The notes under the pieces were generated by a model. It worked only from the letters and a program-made list of their open reading frames with translations, was not told where the DNA came from and searched no databases. A stretch of DNA of 64,000 nt from Cacajao melanocephalus (lineage: Eukaryota; Chordata; Mammalia; Primates; Pitheciidae): assembly GCA_963573385.1 (NCBI GenBank), contig CAUYLG010075687.1, positions 1-64,000 of the forward strand, written 5' to 3'. Of the stretch, positions 13,986-28,269 are shown piece by piece; the first letter of the stretch is position 1; each line of letters starts with the position of its first letter. The position numbers and the translations under genes were made by a program.

Positions 13986-16463
13986 GTGATTCATGCCCTG
14001 TAACAGAGCATATGAAAAAAATCAGTGTTTGCAGTGATAGGAATTTGGGAGCCCTTGGGGTCAGGAAGGGGGAAGGGAAGTGTAACTTTAAGATATCAAA
14101 GAGTAGAATCCACAGGAATTGGTGATTAAATGGATCCAGGGGAATGAGTAAAGGGAGGAGAGAAAAACAATTCTTATAACATCAACAATCGTTCATTATT
14201 ATTTATTACCTAAGTCATAAGAACTTTTCCACAAAAACAGGGACATTTCCCAAAAGAAAACTCATACCACATAAATGTTCATAAAAATAAATATTGACTT
14301 CACTATGATTGCTTTCATTTTAAGCAGTGGGGAGACACACATAGACAAACGACTCCATTCTTCCATTCCATTTGCGCTTCTATCTCTGAATTCTCAAGAC
14401 CAACAGAGGTTAGTTAGTCTCCATGCCACAGTTAGACCATCAAGCTCCACAAAGATGGTAAGAAGACAGTGATGGACAACATGCAGCACTGATGGGTTTT
14501 TTTGTTGCATTCACTGAAGAACATGTTCTTTTAACATTGTCTAAGAGTTCTGTTAGATATCAACTTTGAAAACCCAAGTCAAATGCATTTGTGCCATCAC
14601 CAAAAGAAAATGAAACCTAAACCAGGGTGAAAAACAGCGCTTCCTCCATGACCCTGGAGATGTACAGCTTTTCAGAAAATTATTTGCATGTGACATCCTC
14701 AACAGAGGTGACTCTATTACCTCCAGTCGCTGGAGTACAGCAAGGCAACAGCTATCCCATTATCTCATGGAATTTTCTAGTTCATGTGAAACCAGTAAAG
14801 TGTAATTTCAAAACACAGAACATCGCATTCATTAGAGGAGAGCTAGTTAACAGCTGCTAATGGGGCCCTTTGGCTCCTGGTCCTGCAGAGGTATTTGGAG
14901 GAAGTCCATGTGCCTAATCACATCAATTTCAGATGAAATTCTCATTGTAAATGTATGTTACCCAACACCCCAAAATATATGAAGGCCTTCCTGGTTTTTA
15001 GAGCTTATAAGCCCCCTGACGATGGAATTCTGCGTGGAAATATCAAAATTCAAGTAACAGAGACAATTTTTGAGAGGATCAAAAATAGAAACCATTATTG
15101 CAGTATAAAAACATTTTAGTTACTTAAGAATCCACATTTCTGAGAAAAGCAGCCTTATTACCTGACGTACTCAATAGGCAATTTTCCCCATTTAATTTTC
15201 ACAAATAGATCACTCTGAAATGTATTTCCCCTAACAAAGACTGCACATTAACAACAAATGATACATCTTCAAATTTTAATTAATGTCAAGAGCTTTATTT
15301 TGCTTCCAAGCAACTTATAAGAGACGTGTTATTAATATAATTTAATTTAACGGGATAGGCATTTGTTTTCTATTTTTAAAAAGGTGGTTTGAAATTCTGG
15401 CCCTGTCAACATCATTTAAACATTCCTGTTCCATGCTTCAATATAATAAATTGAATCAGCATTTTAATTGTGCCCATGCTTTGTGGTTCCTGGCAGTACA
15501 AAAAGATTCTCTGTGAGCAAACTACTCCCCCCAAGAAAACCCCACTGAGTGATTAATTACTAGTCTGGAAGATATAAATATGTCTCTCAATAAAGACAGT
15601 ATGGACTGCTGGAAGCTCTGGCCTTATATATCTCCATGGGGTGCCTTAACTTAGCAGACATCCTCTTAATTCAAACAAGATTCTGGCTCCAGCATTCACA
15701 GACAGCTCCCTCATCATACACTGTTCCTTTATTGAACAGCATATTTCTTTTAATTAGCATCATTTTGTACATGTACAAGAATCAGAGGAAATCAGGCTTT
15801 ATGTATAAATTTATCGAACTCCTAAGATGCCTCTGTTCATTAAGCAAGAAAGAACTGAGGACAATAGTAAATAACACTGCATTTTCAAAAAAGTGTCATC
15901 TTTGTATAAAAATATTTTAGGTTACGCCCAGACACTACTCACACTTCATTCTGAGTTAAAGATTTGGCCAAAAGACCATAAATTTATAAATGAAAACATA
16001 AACCAGCATGTCTATAAGTCTATTCCTAAACCTCACACCTATTGTCTGAACTGAGAAGCCTCATGATTACTAGAAGGAAGAGGAGTTTAGACAAAGGTCT
16101 CATTGGTCACCTCCCCTTACCTCCACATAGTAAAAACAGGAATTGATGGGATTCCTAGGACTGTTCCTACAAGACCAGAATTAGGTAAGAGGAGTTTATA
16201 CTAACATTTAAACCAGAAATTGCAAGCAAAGTCAACTAACTTTCTTGAAAACCAAGATTAACACAAGAAATCAAGACTAGACATTGGCTTTTTTAAACCG
16301 AAGAATTCTCCAAGTATAAATTTTAGTCTAATACTCAGCATTAATCATCATGGCATTTATTACCACAATTGAATAACCACATCCCAACACCCTTTCATTA
16401 TATTTAAAATGAGGGGGTGGAGATAAGGGGACAGGATTATCATAACTCATTCTGACTAGTCTA
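13986..16463. other. repeat-free AT-rich island (part 2)
   Basis: About 2.5 kb without a recognised repeat and without a credible coding frame. It contains several TAAT-rich homeodomain-type core motifs, for example near 15281, 15333 and 15552. That is suggestive of conserved non-coding DNA but not proof. Short open frames (14275-14472, 14627-14860, 15636-15920) show no homology. Confidence 0.5.
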
Positions 16464-16478
16464 GAAATCCAGACATCA

Positions 16479-16741
16479 GGCTGGGCACAGTGGTCTATTC
16501 CTGTAATCCCAGCACTTTGGGAGACCAAGGTGGGTGGATCAATTGTGTCCAAGAGTTGGAAACCAGCCTGGCATAGCAAAATCCCGTTTCTACTAAAAAT
16601 ACAAAAATTAGCGGGGTGTGGTGGCACACGCCTGTAGTCCCAGCTACTTGGAAGGCTGAAGTGGGAAGATTACTTGAGCTTGGGAGGAAGAGGTTGCAGT
16701 GAGCTCAGACTGAAAAACAACAACAACAACAACAACAACAA
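16479..16741 (+). mobile_element. Alu lacking its last about 50 bases
   Basis: Sense Alu that stops after GTGAGCTCAGACTG and goes straight into an A/AAC-repeat tail (16712-16740). A 15-base target duplication flanks it, GAAATCCAGACATCA at 16464-16478 and the same with one T at 16743-16757, so the shortened 3' end is probably internal loss in the source or after insertion. Confidence 0.94.
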
Positions 16742-16757
16742 GGAAATCCAGATATCA

Positions 16758-16984
16758 TGTTCCTAACCATCCTATTTGAAACAGGATGAAAGAAAGGTTT
16801 TCTAAAAAGCCAATATGCATTCTGCCATGGAAAAATGTTATTTGAATACAGACTTCTACTGTCCTACTATTTATCTTTACCTGGCCTTGTTAAAAATATT
16901 ATTGAACAGGATCATCAAACATAAATGCAAGCATTAAATCAGTAAGCAAACATGAATCTGAATTGGAGTTCTGCAGTAGACTGC
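16758..16984. other. unassigned spacer
   Basis: Short AT-rich spacer with no recognised feature. Confidence 0.4.
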
Positions 16985-17482
16985 AAAAACAGCCATAATA
17001 TTTAAGCTCTTCCCATCAAGAAGTAGAGTATATTTTCCCACCCCTTTAATCTGGACTGATCTTACAGCTTGCTTTGACCAACAGAATGCACACAAATAGA
17101 AGCATATCAACCCTGAGCTGAGGCCTCAGGAGATTCTAACAGCTCCCATTCTCAAATTCTTGGAACTCTGTGCTCACCATGGAAACAAACCCAGAGTAGC
17201 CTGAAAGAGATTCAGAGCCAATGTGGAAAAAGGTCCCAATCATCCTAGCTGTCCCAGATGAGGCTATGATAAACCAGTCAGCCCACACAGTCTATCAGTT
17301 AACTACAAGTACACAAGCAACCTCAGACAAGATTAACCAGGCTTGTCCCACACCAGAAAAACCATCCAGCTGAGCCCAGCCAAAATTGTCAACCTGTAAT
17401 ATTATGAGCTAATTTAAATGAGCAGTTTTTTAAAACAATGAGTTTTGGGGTGGTCCATTATACAGAAATAGAAAGCTAATAC
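16985..17482 (+). mobile_element. MaLR (MLT1-type) LTR
   Basis: A diverged sense LTR. It has AAGTAGAGTATATTTTCCCA near its start, TTGCTTTGACCAACAGAATG near 17071, and a terminus resembling the MaLR ending GAAAGCTAATACAG at 17482. It is a solitary LTR with no adjacent internal sequence. Confidence 0.6.
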
Positions 17483-17534
17483 AGGTTCTATAAACTCATA
17501 ACTCAATACATTCCAGGCTTTAAGCTCCAGTTTC

Positions 17535-17785
17535 AGTTTCCCATTATAGCCTTTTTCAGGTACTAGCTATATATTCTTTTGACCTAGTTCCTTTTGAATT
17601 CTGATGCCACTTTTTTCTGTAACAAAATTCAGCACTTAGCTAACCAATACCCTATATGATTTTCTAAGGTGTATGTAACTATTATGCTTCACATACGAAT
17701 GGAGGTAGAGACCATGTTTTACGTTAATTTTTATTATCTAACACATTAGACACATAAGTATTCAATAAATGCTTGGTTTGGAAGT
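17535..17785 (+). mobile_element. L2 3'-end fragment
   Basis: Degenerate sense L2 tail. GTAGAGACCATGTTTTACG is followed by the terminal TATTCAATAAATGCTTGG at about 17759-17777. Confidence 0.6.
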
Positions 17786-17850
17786 AGCTAGAGTTTGCAA
17801 TAAGACCTTTAAACTTCATGTGCTAAACTTTTCTTATTTGTTACATGTAA

Positions 17851-18180
<330 letters not shown>

Positions 18181-18289
18181 CAAAATTGAGTAATTTTTAA
18201 ACTTTCACACTCCTTTACAAATATAAAATAGGATAAATTTTACAATGAGAAAGCATAAAACTAGACAAAATTTGAAATTTCTGTAAATA

Positions 18290-18822
18290 GCAAAAGTCAC
18301 AAAAAAAGCAACTAAAAGACAATGACTGGAAGAAAGAATAGAGAAAGAACTAAAAATCCATAATACACAAAGAGCTCCTATGAAGCAATAGGAAAAGAAA
18401 AACAACTCAATGGAAAACTGAGAAAAAGATATACACTTACCGGTATTCAGAAGAACCAATGAAAAAACTGAAAAGATGCTTAATCTCACAGAAAATCGCA
18501 AAATGCAAATTAAAATAAAGTGTTTTATCATCAAATTATTAAAGAGTAAAAAGACTAAAGAAAATACAATAATAGTGAGTATAAATGGAAATAGGCCTTC
18601 TTGCATACTGTGGATAGGAATATAAACTGGCTTATAGGAGGAGAGCTGGGTATATTTATCAAAATGTTAATTAGCCACATCGCTTGTAACCCAAAAATAT
18701 TTACCGAAATCTTGTTTTTAATATTTAAAAACTGGAAAGCTAAGTATCCATCAGTACTCTCGCGGTAAACATTGATTCACTATATACAGAAAACTATGCA
18801 AAAATTTAAAAGAATGTGACAA
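18290..18822 (+). mobile_element. old L1M ORF2 3' fragment
   Basis: A diverged sense LINE fragment with recognisable ORF2 landmarks: AGAGCTCCTATGAAGCAATA, then ATGCTTAATCTCACAGA, then AAAACTGGAAAGCTAAGTAT. Many stops are present. It is continued by the 3' UTR-like block at 19110-19640 and split by an Alu. Confidence 0.65.
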
Positions 18823-19108
18823 GGTCAGGAGCAGTGGTTCATGCCTGTAATCCCAACACTTTGGGAGGCCAAGGCAGGAGAATTGCTTGAGCCCAGGAGT
18901 TCAAAGCCACCCTGGCCAATATGGCGAGACCTCATCACTGAAAAAAAACAAAAATTAGCCAGGCATAATGGTGCATGCCCACAGTCCCAGCTATTTGGAA
19001 GGCTGAGGTAGGAGGATTGGTTGAGCCCTGGAGAGGTCAAAGCTACAGTGAGCTGTGATTGTGCCACTGCACTCCAGCCTGGGCAACAGAATAAGACCCT
19101 GTCTCAAA
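18823..19108 (+). mobile_element. Alu (J/S-type) in the old L1M
   Basis: A full-length sense Alu that ends in a TA microsatellite (19108-19123) instead of a long poly-A. Confidence 0.94.
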
Positions 19109-19109
19109 T

Positions 19110-19640
19110 ATATATATATATATGATGAATTTTATGTACTGACATGAAAGATCAAGCAACATGAAGTTAAAAAGGCAGTTTGCCAGCCAACATGGTGAAA
19201 CCCTATCTCTACTAAAAATACAAAAATTAAAGGCATGATAGTGGGTGCCTGTAATCCCAGCTACTCAGGAGGCTGAGGCAGGAGAATCGCTTGAACCTGG
19301 GAGGTGGAGTTGCAGTGAGCCAAGATTGCACCACCTCACTCCAGCCTGGGTGATAGTGAGACTTGGTCTCAAAATTTTAAAAAAAGGCAGTTTGCCAAAG
19401 AATGTGCATAGTGCAACACCATTTTAAAAAATAAGTATATAAATGCATAGGAAAAAGTCTAGAATGATACACACCAAAATAATACTAATTAGATATTAGT
19501 AATATTAATAATGATCAGTAAATAGAATGGGTTAAGGGGTACTGGGAGAGTGAAGGAAGACAATAATTTTTATATGGTTATGGATTATTTGAATTTTCCA
19601 CAAGCATGGATTTATGTGACATGTGTGTAACTTGTTTATA
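19110..19640 (+). mobile_element. old L1M 3' UTR continuation
   Basis: Degenerate L1M 3'-end sequence, for example GTGCAACACCATTTTAAAAA and GGAAAAAGTCTAGAATGATA. It contains a second Alu at 19185-19380. The order matches the element begun at 18290. Confidence 0.55.
19185..19380 (+). mobile_element. 5'-truncated Alu with perfect target duplication
   Basis: Begins part-way into the left arm, at the CCAACATGGTGAAACC region. The 17 bases AAAAAGGCAGTTTGCCA at 19169-19185 repeat at 19381-19397. This is the classic outcome of incomplete reverse transcription at insertion. Confidence 0.95.
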
Positions 19641-20044
19641 TTCCACATACCTGGGCAGCATAGGAGAGCAGAACAAAGATGTATTCAACAAAGGAGCCAA
19701 AGAAAGAGCTGGGTCTTCACAAAGAAAGTCTTCACTTTTATCCTGGTTCAAACCAGCGGGATGGTCGGCATTGACAGACATGAACACGTATTAGCACTGG
19801 GTGCTCCTACCACATGACTTCCTCCATTGCACAGAAGAAAGAGGAAACATCGAGCAGAAAGCTGTGCTGGAGACCCCATATTCGGCCTCTCGGGAGTACA
19901 GAGGAGCCTCCTCCTAGAATCTGGAATCAAGATAAATAAGATGAGCTCCTGAAAGTTAAACTTGAAAATCAGTACAAACTGGATTGCAGCAGAGAGATAA
20001 GAAACCACTTATGTAATAATAAAATTAGAAGTTACCAATTACCA
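19641..20044. other. unassigned sequence
   Basis: Several short overlapping open frames on both strands (19578-20008) have no recognisable homology. No gene is supported. Confidence 0.45.
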
Positions 20045-20270
20045 GGCAACCTCCCTGTGCCAAACACCAAGGGCTTTCACACTGTATATCTCACTTCATC
20101 TTCACAACACCCCTAAGGTTGCTTTTTAATTATTATTATTGAAGGGAAAAATAAGGTTAGAAGATTTCAAGAAATTAGCAAGGGTTCCATAGCTTCTATG
20201 TGACAATGCCAGGGATCTGAACTCAGTTCTGTTTAATTCCAATGCCTATGTTCTTAACTAACATGGTATG
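20045..20270 (-). mobile_element. MIR fragment (long)
   Basis: Antisense MIR in family order. CCTGTGCCAAACACC comes first, then ATCTCACTTCATCTTCACAA, then a TTATTATT core, then GATCTGAACTCAGTTCTGTT, then ATGTTCTTAAC. It covers most of the family's length. Confidence 0.75.
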
Positions 20271-20808
20271 CTCTCTCTCAACAAGACTGTTGGAAGTAAA
20301 TGCTCATTCTCTGGTGTCGCTAAGAATTAGCACTTAGACTATAAGTTTTCTCAGCAAGGCAATTTTACTTTCTGCAGCAAGGGCACTACTCGTCAGCAGT
20401 CTTGCTACGAGAGTGCAATGAACAAAGGAAAGGTGGAAATATTTATCTGTTACATAGTTAAGTCTTTATTGCTATGTCTTGCATCTACTGGCTAGAACCA
20501 GACTTCAGAGTCTAAACTAGACTTGATTAGCTAATACCTTAAAACTTTCTTAAATAAGTAAAAGGCAAGAAAGAACAAAGAAAAGAAGTTACTTAGAAAA
20601 GACTTGACTTACTTAAACAAGACAAAGTATGCATTACAAGTTAAGACATGCCTAGGCCTGGCTGGGCATGTCTGCTAAGAAGCAAATAGAGTCAGGCTTC
20701 TTAATGCTAGAAAGCAAGGAGATAAAATATGCTTTATTTGAAAAAGAACTTTGCTATATTCTTCACAGACAGGGAAAGGCTTCTGAGTTGGCAACACTTG
20801 ACTACTGG
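20271..20808 (-). mobile_element. candidate antisense LTR-like sequence
   Basis: The stretch CTCAGCAAGGCAATTTTACT near 20350 and its neighbours have the texture of an antisense ERV LTR end. I cannot place a family or boundaries. It might equally be unique DNA. Confidence 0.3.
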
Positions 20809-20941
20809 TCTCAAACTCCTGACCTCAGATAATCCGCCTGCCTTGGCCTTTCAAAGTGCTAAGATTGCAGGAGTGAGCCACCACACCCAGCCAAAATTGA
20901 GTAATTTTTAAACTTTCACACTCCTTTACAAATATAAAATA
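20809..20941 (+). repeat. 133-bp direct duplication, copy 2
   Basis: Contains the end of an antisense Alu plus about 50 bases of non-Alu flank copied from 18098-18230. Left of 20809 there is no proper Alu, so this is a copied fragment and not an independent insertion. Confidence 0.9.
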
Positions 20942-21441
20942 AATTTTATATTTGTGTAACAGGATGCAATGAATCAATTAAAAAAAATCATATTGCTTAG
21001 CGATAGAATCACAGAACCAGCCAGAAAAGCACATGGTGATAGTGCCAATTCAAATGCTTCCTGGGCAACAGGGACCCCGGCTCAAGGAACAGGCCAACTA
21101 AGCAACACAATGTATAGACAAAATTCAAGGTTCTTAACTTACCAGGATAAAGGCAAGTGCTTAGACTGTGGATTCACTGAGGTAATGTCATCCCAAGAAG
21201 CCTCTTAAGAAACAAACAGCTCATCCATGAGCCCCATGTGAGCTCTTTTCCTATTTGGAATATCTATGGTTTATCTGGGATATTCCCACTGTCTCTTGCT
21301 ACTTTAGGCCTGTTTTGAATTAATACAGTCTACATAATTGACACAGGCATTGCTGAAGAACATGTTTACCACAATCTGTCGCAAACCCAGGTCAACTGGA
21401 TTTCCCCACAGACCTGGAGTTAATACACAAAGAACCAGGGC
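20942..21441. other. unassigned sequence
   Basis: No repeat family recognised. The 20969-21208 frame of 79 codons has no domain I know. Confidence 0.4.
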
Positions 21442-21746
21442 AGCCAGGTGCAGTGGCTCACGCCTGTAATCCCAGGACTTTGGGAGGCCAAGGAGGGAGG
21501 AGTGCTTGAGCTTAGGAGTTCAAGACCAGCCTGAGCAATATGCAAAACCCCACCTCTAAAAAAAAAAAAAATACAAAAAAATTAGCTGGGCATGGTGGCA
21601 CGCAACTATAATCTCAGCTACTTGGTAAGCTGAGGCAGGAGGATCACGAGTCCATGAGGTCGAGGCTGCAGTGAGCTGTGACTATGCTGCTGCACTCCAG
21701 CCTGGGCAACAGAGTAAGACCCTGTCTCAAAAAAAAAAGAAAAAAA
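21442..21746 (+). mobile_element. Alu (J-type)
   Basis: A full-length sense Alu with a 14-base A run in its linker and an A-rich tail. It carries J-type changes in both arms. Confidence 0.95.
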
Positions 21747-22264
21747 TCTAGGGAGGCAGGGTGGAAAGGAGAGTGCTGTGTGTTTATGATTGAGAAAGAG
21801 AACTGGACCAATTCTGGTAAGGCACACTGATGGAAAATTCATGTCCATGTTTATCTGTTTCATACATTGAGGGTCTACGTGAAATTTTTTTGAAGAATGA
21901 GGACCATAGCTTTAAACAAAAATGTTTGGACACCAGTGGGGTAAAAGCAAGGGATGGCTGATGCCTAGCTATGTAATGACTATTGGAAATAGTCTTGGAA
22001 TTCTTTAGAAATCAATTCCTCACATTCGTAGCTATGGCTGATGGAGACATGTGGTTGGGAATAGTTTCCAGGGAGTTCCCACAGTGGCTCCATCCAGCGT
22101 TCTCTTAAGGGTCTAACTTATAACCATACGAGAGCCCTTATAATAAAACCATCACCCCTCACTCCAATCCTAAATAGACGGAGGCCTTTTAAGCCTTATG
22201 ACAGACACGAAGGGAATGTGGGATTTTCTGGAAATACTGAGTAGTCCCTTTGGAATGGAGACCC
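21747..22264. other. unassigned sequence
   Basis: No gene or confident repeat. Confidence 0.4.
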
Positions 22265-22371
22265 AGATAGGAGGCAGAGGTAGCTGTCAATACAGCTCCT
22301 GACCTAAGCCATCTGAGTTCAAACCCCAGAGCTACTCCTTTCTACCTGTGCGGTCTCAGGGAGGCTACGTG
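22265..22371 (+). mobile_element. MIR fragment
   Basis: A short sense MIR core, with ATCTGAGTTCAAACCCCAGA followed by CTACCTGTGCGGTCTCAGG. Confidence 0.55.
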
Positions 22372-22632
22372 TATCAGTCTGTTTTCATGCTGCTGATAAA
22401 GACATACCCAAGACTGGGAAGAAAAAAAGGTTTAAATGGACTTACACTTCCACATGGCTGAGGAGGCCTCAGAATCATGACGGAAGGCAAAAGGTATTTC
22501 TTACATGGTGGTGGCAAGAGAAAAGGAAGCAAAAGCAGAAACCCCTGAAAACCCCATTAGATCTCATGAGACTTATTCACTATCACAAGAATAACACAGG
22601 AAAGACTGGCCCCCATGATTCCATTACCTTCC
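22372..22632 (-). mobile_element. THE1/MST-type LTR, truncated
   Basis: Antisense MaLR LTR starting TGTATCAGTCTGTTTTCATG and running through GACATACCCAAGACTGGG and CATGAGACTTATTCACTATC to CCATGATTCCATTACCTTC. The first part of the LTR in its own orientation is missing, along with any internal region. ERV relic with no coding sequence. Confidence 0.9.
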
Positions 22633-22815
22633 CCTAGGTCCGCAGACAGCAGGGCTAAAAGGGCACACTGTAAGACATGCCCACCTGGGCTTCTGCACCT
22701 GTCTATTTGCATGCTCTCCCTCCCAGAAGGGGTTTGAGCAGCCATGGCAACTGAACAGGCAAGCCACACACAATCACACGTCCTGTGAGGGGGATCAGTG
22801 AACTCCCATTTCAGT

Positions 22816-23060
22816 AGAAGGATCACTTGAGCCCAGGAGTTCAAGACAAGTCTGGGCAACATGGCAAAACCCATTTCCTACAAAAAAATGTTTAAAAGTT
22901 AACTAGGCATGGTGGCATGTGCCTGTAGTCTGGGCTACTAGGGAGGCTGAGGTGGGAGGATGGCTTGAGCCTGAGAGGTCAAAGCTGCAATGAACTGTGA
23001 CCTGACCACTACACTCCAGCGTGGGTGTGAGAGTGAGACCCGGTCTCAAAGAAAAAAAAT
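22816..23060 (+). mobile_element. 5'-truncated Alu (J-type)
   Basis: Starts at GGATCACTTGAGCCCAGG inside the left arm and then keeps the right arm. Short A-rich tail. Confidence 0.9.
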
Positions 23061-23069
23061 TTTTTAGAA

Positions 23070-23280
23070 ATTCATGTGTTGAAAAAATATACAGTAAGTG
23101 CTTACTCTGTGCCAAGCACTGTGCTAATGAAGGAAACAGTAAGTCAAGACTCCTGCCCTCAAGCTTTAGTAAGAGACACACAAACAAATAATCACAATCC
23201 TAAAAGATGGAGATTGCAATAAAAGAATGCACAAAACGCTATGGGAACACAGAGGATGGAGTGAGTACATTTGGCAGAGA
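23070..23280 (-). mobile_element. L2 3'-end fragment
   Basis: Antisense L2 tail. TAAGTGCTTACTCTGTGCCA is followed by CTCCTGCCCTCAAGCTTTAG and ACAAACAAATAATCACA, which is the family's order. Confidence 0.65.
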
Positions 23281-23660
23281 AGGGAGAGATCTTCCTAAAA
23301 CCACAGTCAGTTGGTCAGAGAGGGGATCACCTAAACAATGAAGAGAGATCTTTAATAAACATAAGATGAAGAGAATAAAGATCTCCATCCAGTGAGGAAG
23401 TTTAGAATAGCTGAGATTATAACATATGTGTGTCTCCAAGCATCTGACTGAGCCTGAAGTGATGAATCCTAAAAATCTACTTCCTCAAAATTCCGTAATC
23501 CTCTGAAAGACACAGAGAAAACAGCCCCAGTTGGTTAGGGAGTCAGCACTGAAAGAAGTTTGCTCCTCTGAAGCTGATCACACTTTTGAGTATTAGGGGA
23601 ATCTCTGGAGAGGATACAAACAAAACTCCTCTCTTGTGTGCATTTAAGAAGTGCTGTCAG
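23281..23660. other. unassigned sequence
   Basis: No gene or confident repeat, though the left part may continue the L2 fragment. Confidence 0.4.
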
Positions 23661-24191
<531 letters not shown>

Positions 24192-24590
24192 GAGTGGTAA
24201 GCCAAATAACGTGCCCCCAAGGATGTCCATAGTGTTAAATCCTAAAACCTGTGAATATGCTCCCTTACATGGTAAAAGGGACTTTGCATATATGATTAAA
24301 GATCTCAAGAAGAAGGAAACAGGATATAGAAGCAGAGGCTAGAGCAATGCACTTTGAAGACGGGGAAGAGGCTATGAGCCAAGGAACACAGTCTCTATAA
24401 GCTGGAAAAGACAAGGAAACAGATTCTCCCGAGGACCTCCTCCCCCAAACTGAAGGGCCCCATAAGACTTCCGACACCTTGAGCCCCATCAGACTTCAGG
24501 CCTCTAGAACTGGAGGAGAATACATTTGTGTTCTTTAAAACCACTAAATCCGTAGTAATCTGTTGCAGCACTGATAGGAAACTAACATCA
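24192..24590 (+). mobile_element. MLT1-type LTR (MaLR)
   Basis: Solitary sense LTR with the MLT1 landmarks in order: CTAAAACCTGTGAATATG, GGGACTTTGCATATATGATT, AAGGAAACAGATTCTCCC, CCTCTAGAACTGGAGGAGAA and the terminus GATAGGAAACTAACATC. No adjacent internal region. Confidence 0.88.
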
Positions 24591-24770
24591 AGGAGGGAGG
24601 TTTCACCAGTCTCAAAGCCCAAACAAACAGTGTTTTATCAATCCTCTCAACATCCTACAGAGGAGAAAGAAAATGGAGGAAGAGGGAGGTTACAGCAAGT
24701 AATCCAAAATGAAAGCAAACAGCAGAGCAGGTCCAGGCATTTCATTTTGATGACCTATCAAAATTATTTT

Positions 24771-24799
24771 TAAAAATAAATAAATAAATAAATAAAAAA
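24771..24799. repeat. AAAT microsatellite
   Basis: About six AAAT units directly before an Alu start; probably shared with that Alu's target site. Confidence 0.9.
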
Positions 24800-26499
<1,700 letters not shown>

Positions 26500-26600
26500 C
26501 AAACTCATTCATTTGTATTTATTCATCTTCTTCTTTCTAACATTTATCAGACATCTACTACATGCCAGGCATGCTGCTAAGTCTTTGGAATGAAAAAACA
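26500..26600 (-). mobile_element. L2 3' end, left part
   Basis: Antisense L2 tail, with ACATTTATCAGACATCTACT then ACATGCCAGGCATGCTGCTA. It continues after the Alu and purine repeat, from about 27117. Confidence 0.65.
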
Positions 26601-26880
26601 GGCCAGGTGTGGAGTACAGTACAGGACTTTGGGAGGACAAGGCAGGCATATCACTTGAGGTTAGGAGTTCCAGACCAGCCTGGCCAACATAGAAAAACTC
26701 CATCTCTGTCAAAAATAGAAAAATTAGCTGGGCATAGTGGCACCTGCCTGTAATCCCAGCTACTTGGGAGGCTGAGGTGGAAAGATTGCTTTTCCCTTGG
26801 AGGTCAAGACTGTAGTGAGCTGAGATGGTGCCACTGCACTCCAGCCTGGGCGACAGAGCAAGACTCTGTCTCAAAAAAAA
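26601..26880 (+). mobile_element. Alu inside an L2
   Basis: Full-length sense Alu with a degraded box A region. Its tail has expanded into the long purine microsatellite that follows. Confidence 0.93.
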
Positions 26881-26920
26881 GAAAGAAGACGGAAAGACAG
26901 AAAGACAAGAAAGAAAGAAA

Positions 26921-26952
<32 letters not shown>

Positions 26953-27017
26953 GAAGGAAGGAAGGAAGGAAGGAAGGAAGGAAAGGGAAGGAAGGAAGGA
27001 AGGAAGGAAGGAAGGAA

Positions 27018-27071
<54 letters not shown>

Positions 27072-27116
27072 AAAGAAAAAGAATAAAAGGAAAAAAAAAG
27101 AAAGATGGGATCCCTA
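26873..27116 (+). repeat. GAAA/GGAA purine microsatellite
   Basis: About 240 bases, almost purely purine on the plus strand. The order is GAAA units, then GGAA units (26950-27020), then GAAA units again. It grew from the Alu tail. The lysine/glutamate-rich and serine/phenylalanine-rich open frames across it are artefacts. Confidence 0.97.
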
Positions 27117-27904
27117 ACCCCAAGGGATTACAATATAATGGGAGGAGATGAACATAGCAAAGGGTATATACAATAAAGCCTCCGGGGTCCTATGGAAGTA
27201 GGTCTGGGGATATCATGGAAGCACAGAGAGTGTTTCATTTGTTCTTCTTGGAGGAAGAGGGAAAAAACATATATACAGGGATCAGTCCTTGACCAGAGAC
27301 TGGGAAACTGTCTAGGTGCTGACGGAATAAACCAAGGCAGTGGTAGTAGATGGGAAGTGGGATAGAGCTCAGAAAAATCAAGAATACAACATCTAAAGCA
27401 CCTGGCTACTGAACAGAAAGCAGGAGCACAGGAGGAGAGCAGGGTGAATCCCAGTTTCTAATATTAGGATTGTCCACCAGCCCATTCACTGTTTCCAGTT
27501 ATTTACTACCTAATAAGGCACACTTCTAAATACTAGAGACACAACAGTAAACAAATCACAAAAGAACCCAACTCCCCAGTAGAAAGGACAAATGGAAAAC
27601 CAGTAAACAAATGAGGAAGCAATATTAAAATAGATAAGTGCTCTGAATAACATAAAAGAGCAAGATGTGATCAAGAGTAACTCTGGGTGGGCGGCTATTC
27701 ACATTCAGGTGGTCAAGAGAGATTTCTCCAAAGAAGTGACCTTAGAGTCAAAACCCGAGGGCTGGGGAGGAGAAAGCCGTGCAAACACCTGCAGGAAGGG
27801 CATTCTGGGAGAAGGGAGAGCATGTGCAAAGCCTCTGAGGAAGGGACAAGGCTGGTGGGTTCCAGGAACTGAGAGAAGGCCAAGTTGGCTGTGGTACAGT
27901 GAGT
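27117..27904 (-). mobile_element. L2 fragment, continuation
   Basis: Antisense L2-like sequence. Positions 27117-27160 continue the element left of the Alu. The better-matched 27480-27904 carries ACACTTCTAAATACTAGAGA, then AACAGTAAACAAATCACA, then GGCATTCTGGGAGAAGGGAG, then GTGCAAAGCCTCTGAGGAAG. The middle part is poorly assigned, so these may be two insertions. Confidence 0.55.
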
Positions 27905-28165
27905 AAGGATCACGAGATCAGGAAATCAAGACCATCGACCATCCTGGCCAACATGGTGAAACCTCATCTCTACTAAAAATACAAAAATTAGCCGGCTGTG
28001 GTTGTGGGTGACTGTAATCCCAGCTACTCAGGAGGCTGAGGCAGGAGAATCACTTGAATCAGGAAGTTAGAGGTTGCAGTGAGCTGAGATCAAGCCACTG
28101 CACTCAGCTGTGCTTGAGACAACATCTCAGCCTGGCAACAGAGCGAGACAACATCTCAAAAAAAG
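27905..28165 (+). mobile_element. 5'-truncated Alu with 3' internal duplication
   Basis: Begins at GGATCACGAGATCAGG in the left arm. Near the end GAGACAACATCTCA occurs twice (28114-28127 and about 28145-28158), so the last 30 bases are partly repeated. Confidence 0.92.
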
Positions 28166-28269
28166 GAAAATGTTCTTTTCTTACATGGGGGTGTAAGAAT
28201 CCATTAAACCCAAGATAAGGGATGAAGTGACTTGTCATCTGCAACTTTCTGTCAATGGATTTTACAAAA

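Noticed and set aside
26509..27151. 204-codon minus frame and 108-codon plus frame
   Set aside because: Both are readings of an Alu plus the GAAA/GGAA repeat, giving Ser/Phe/Leu or Lys/Glu runs.
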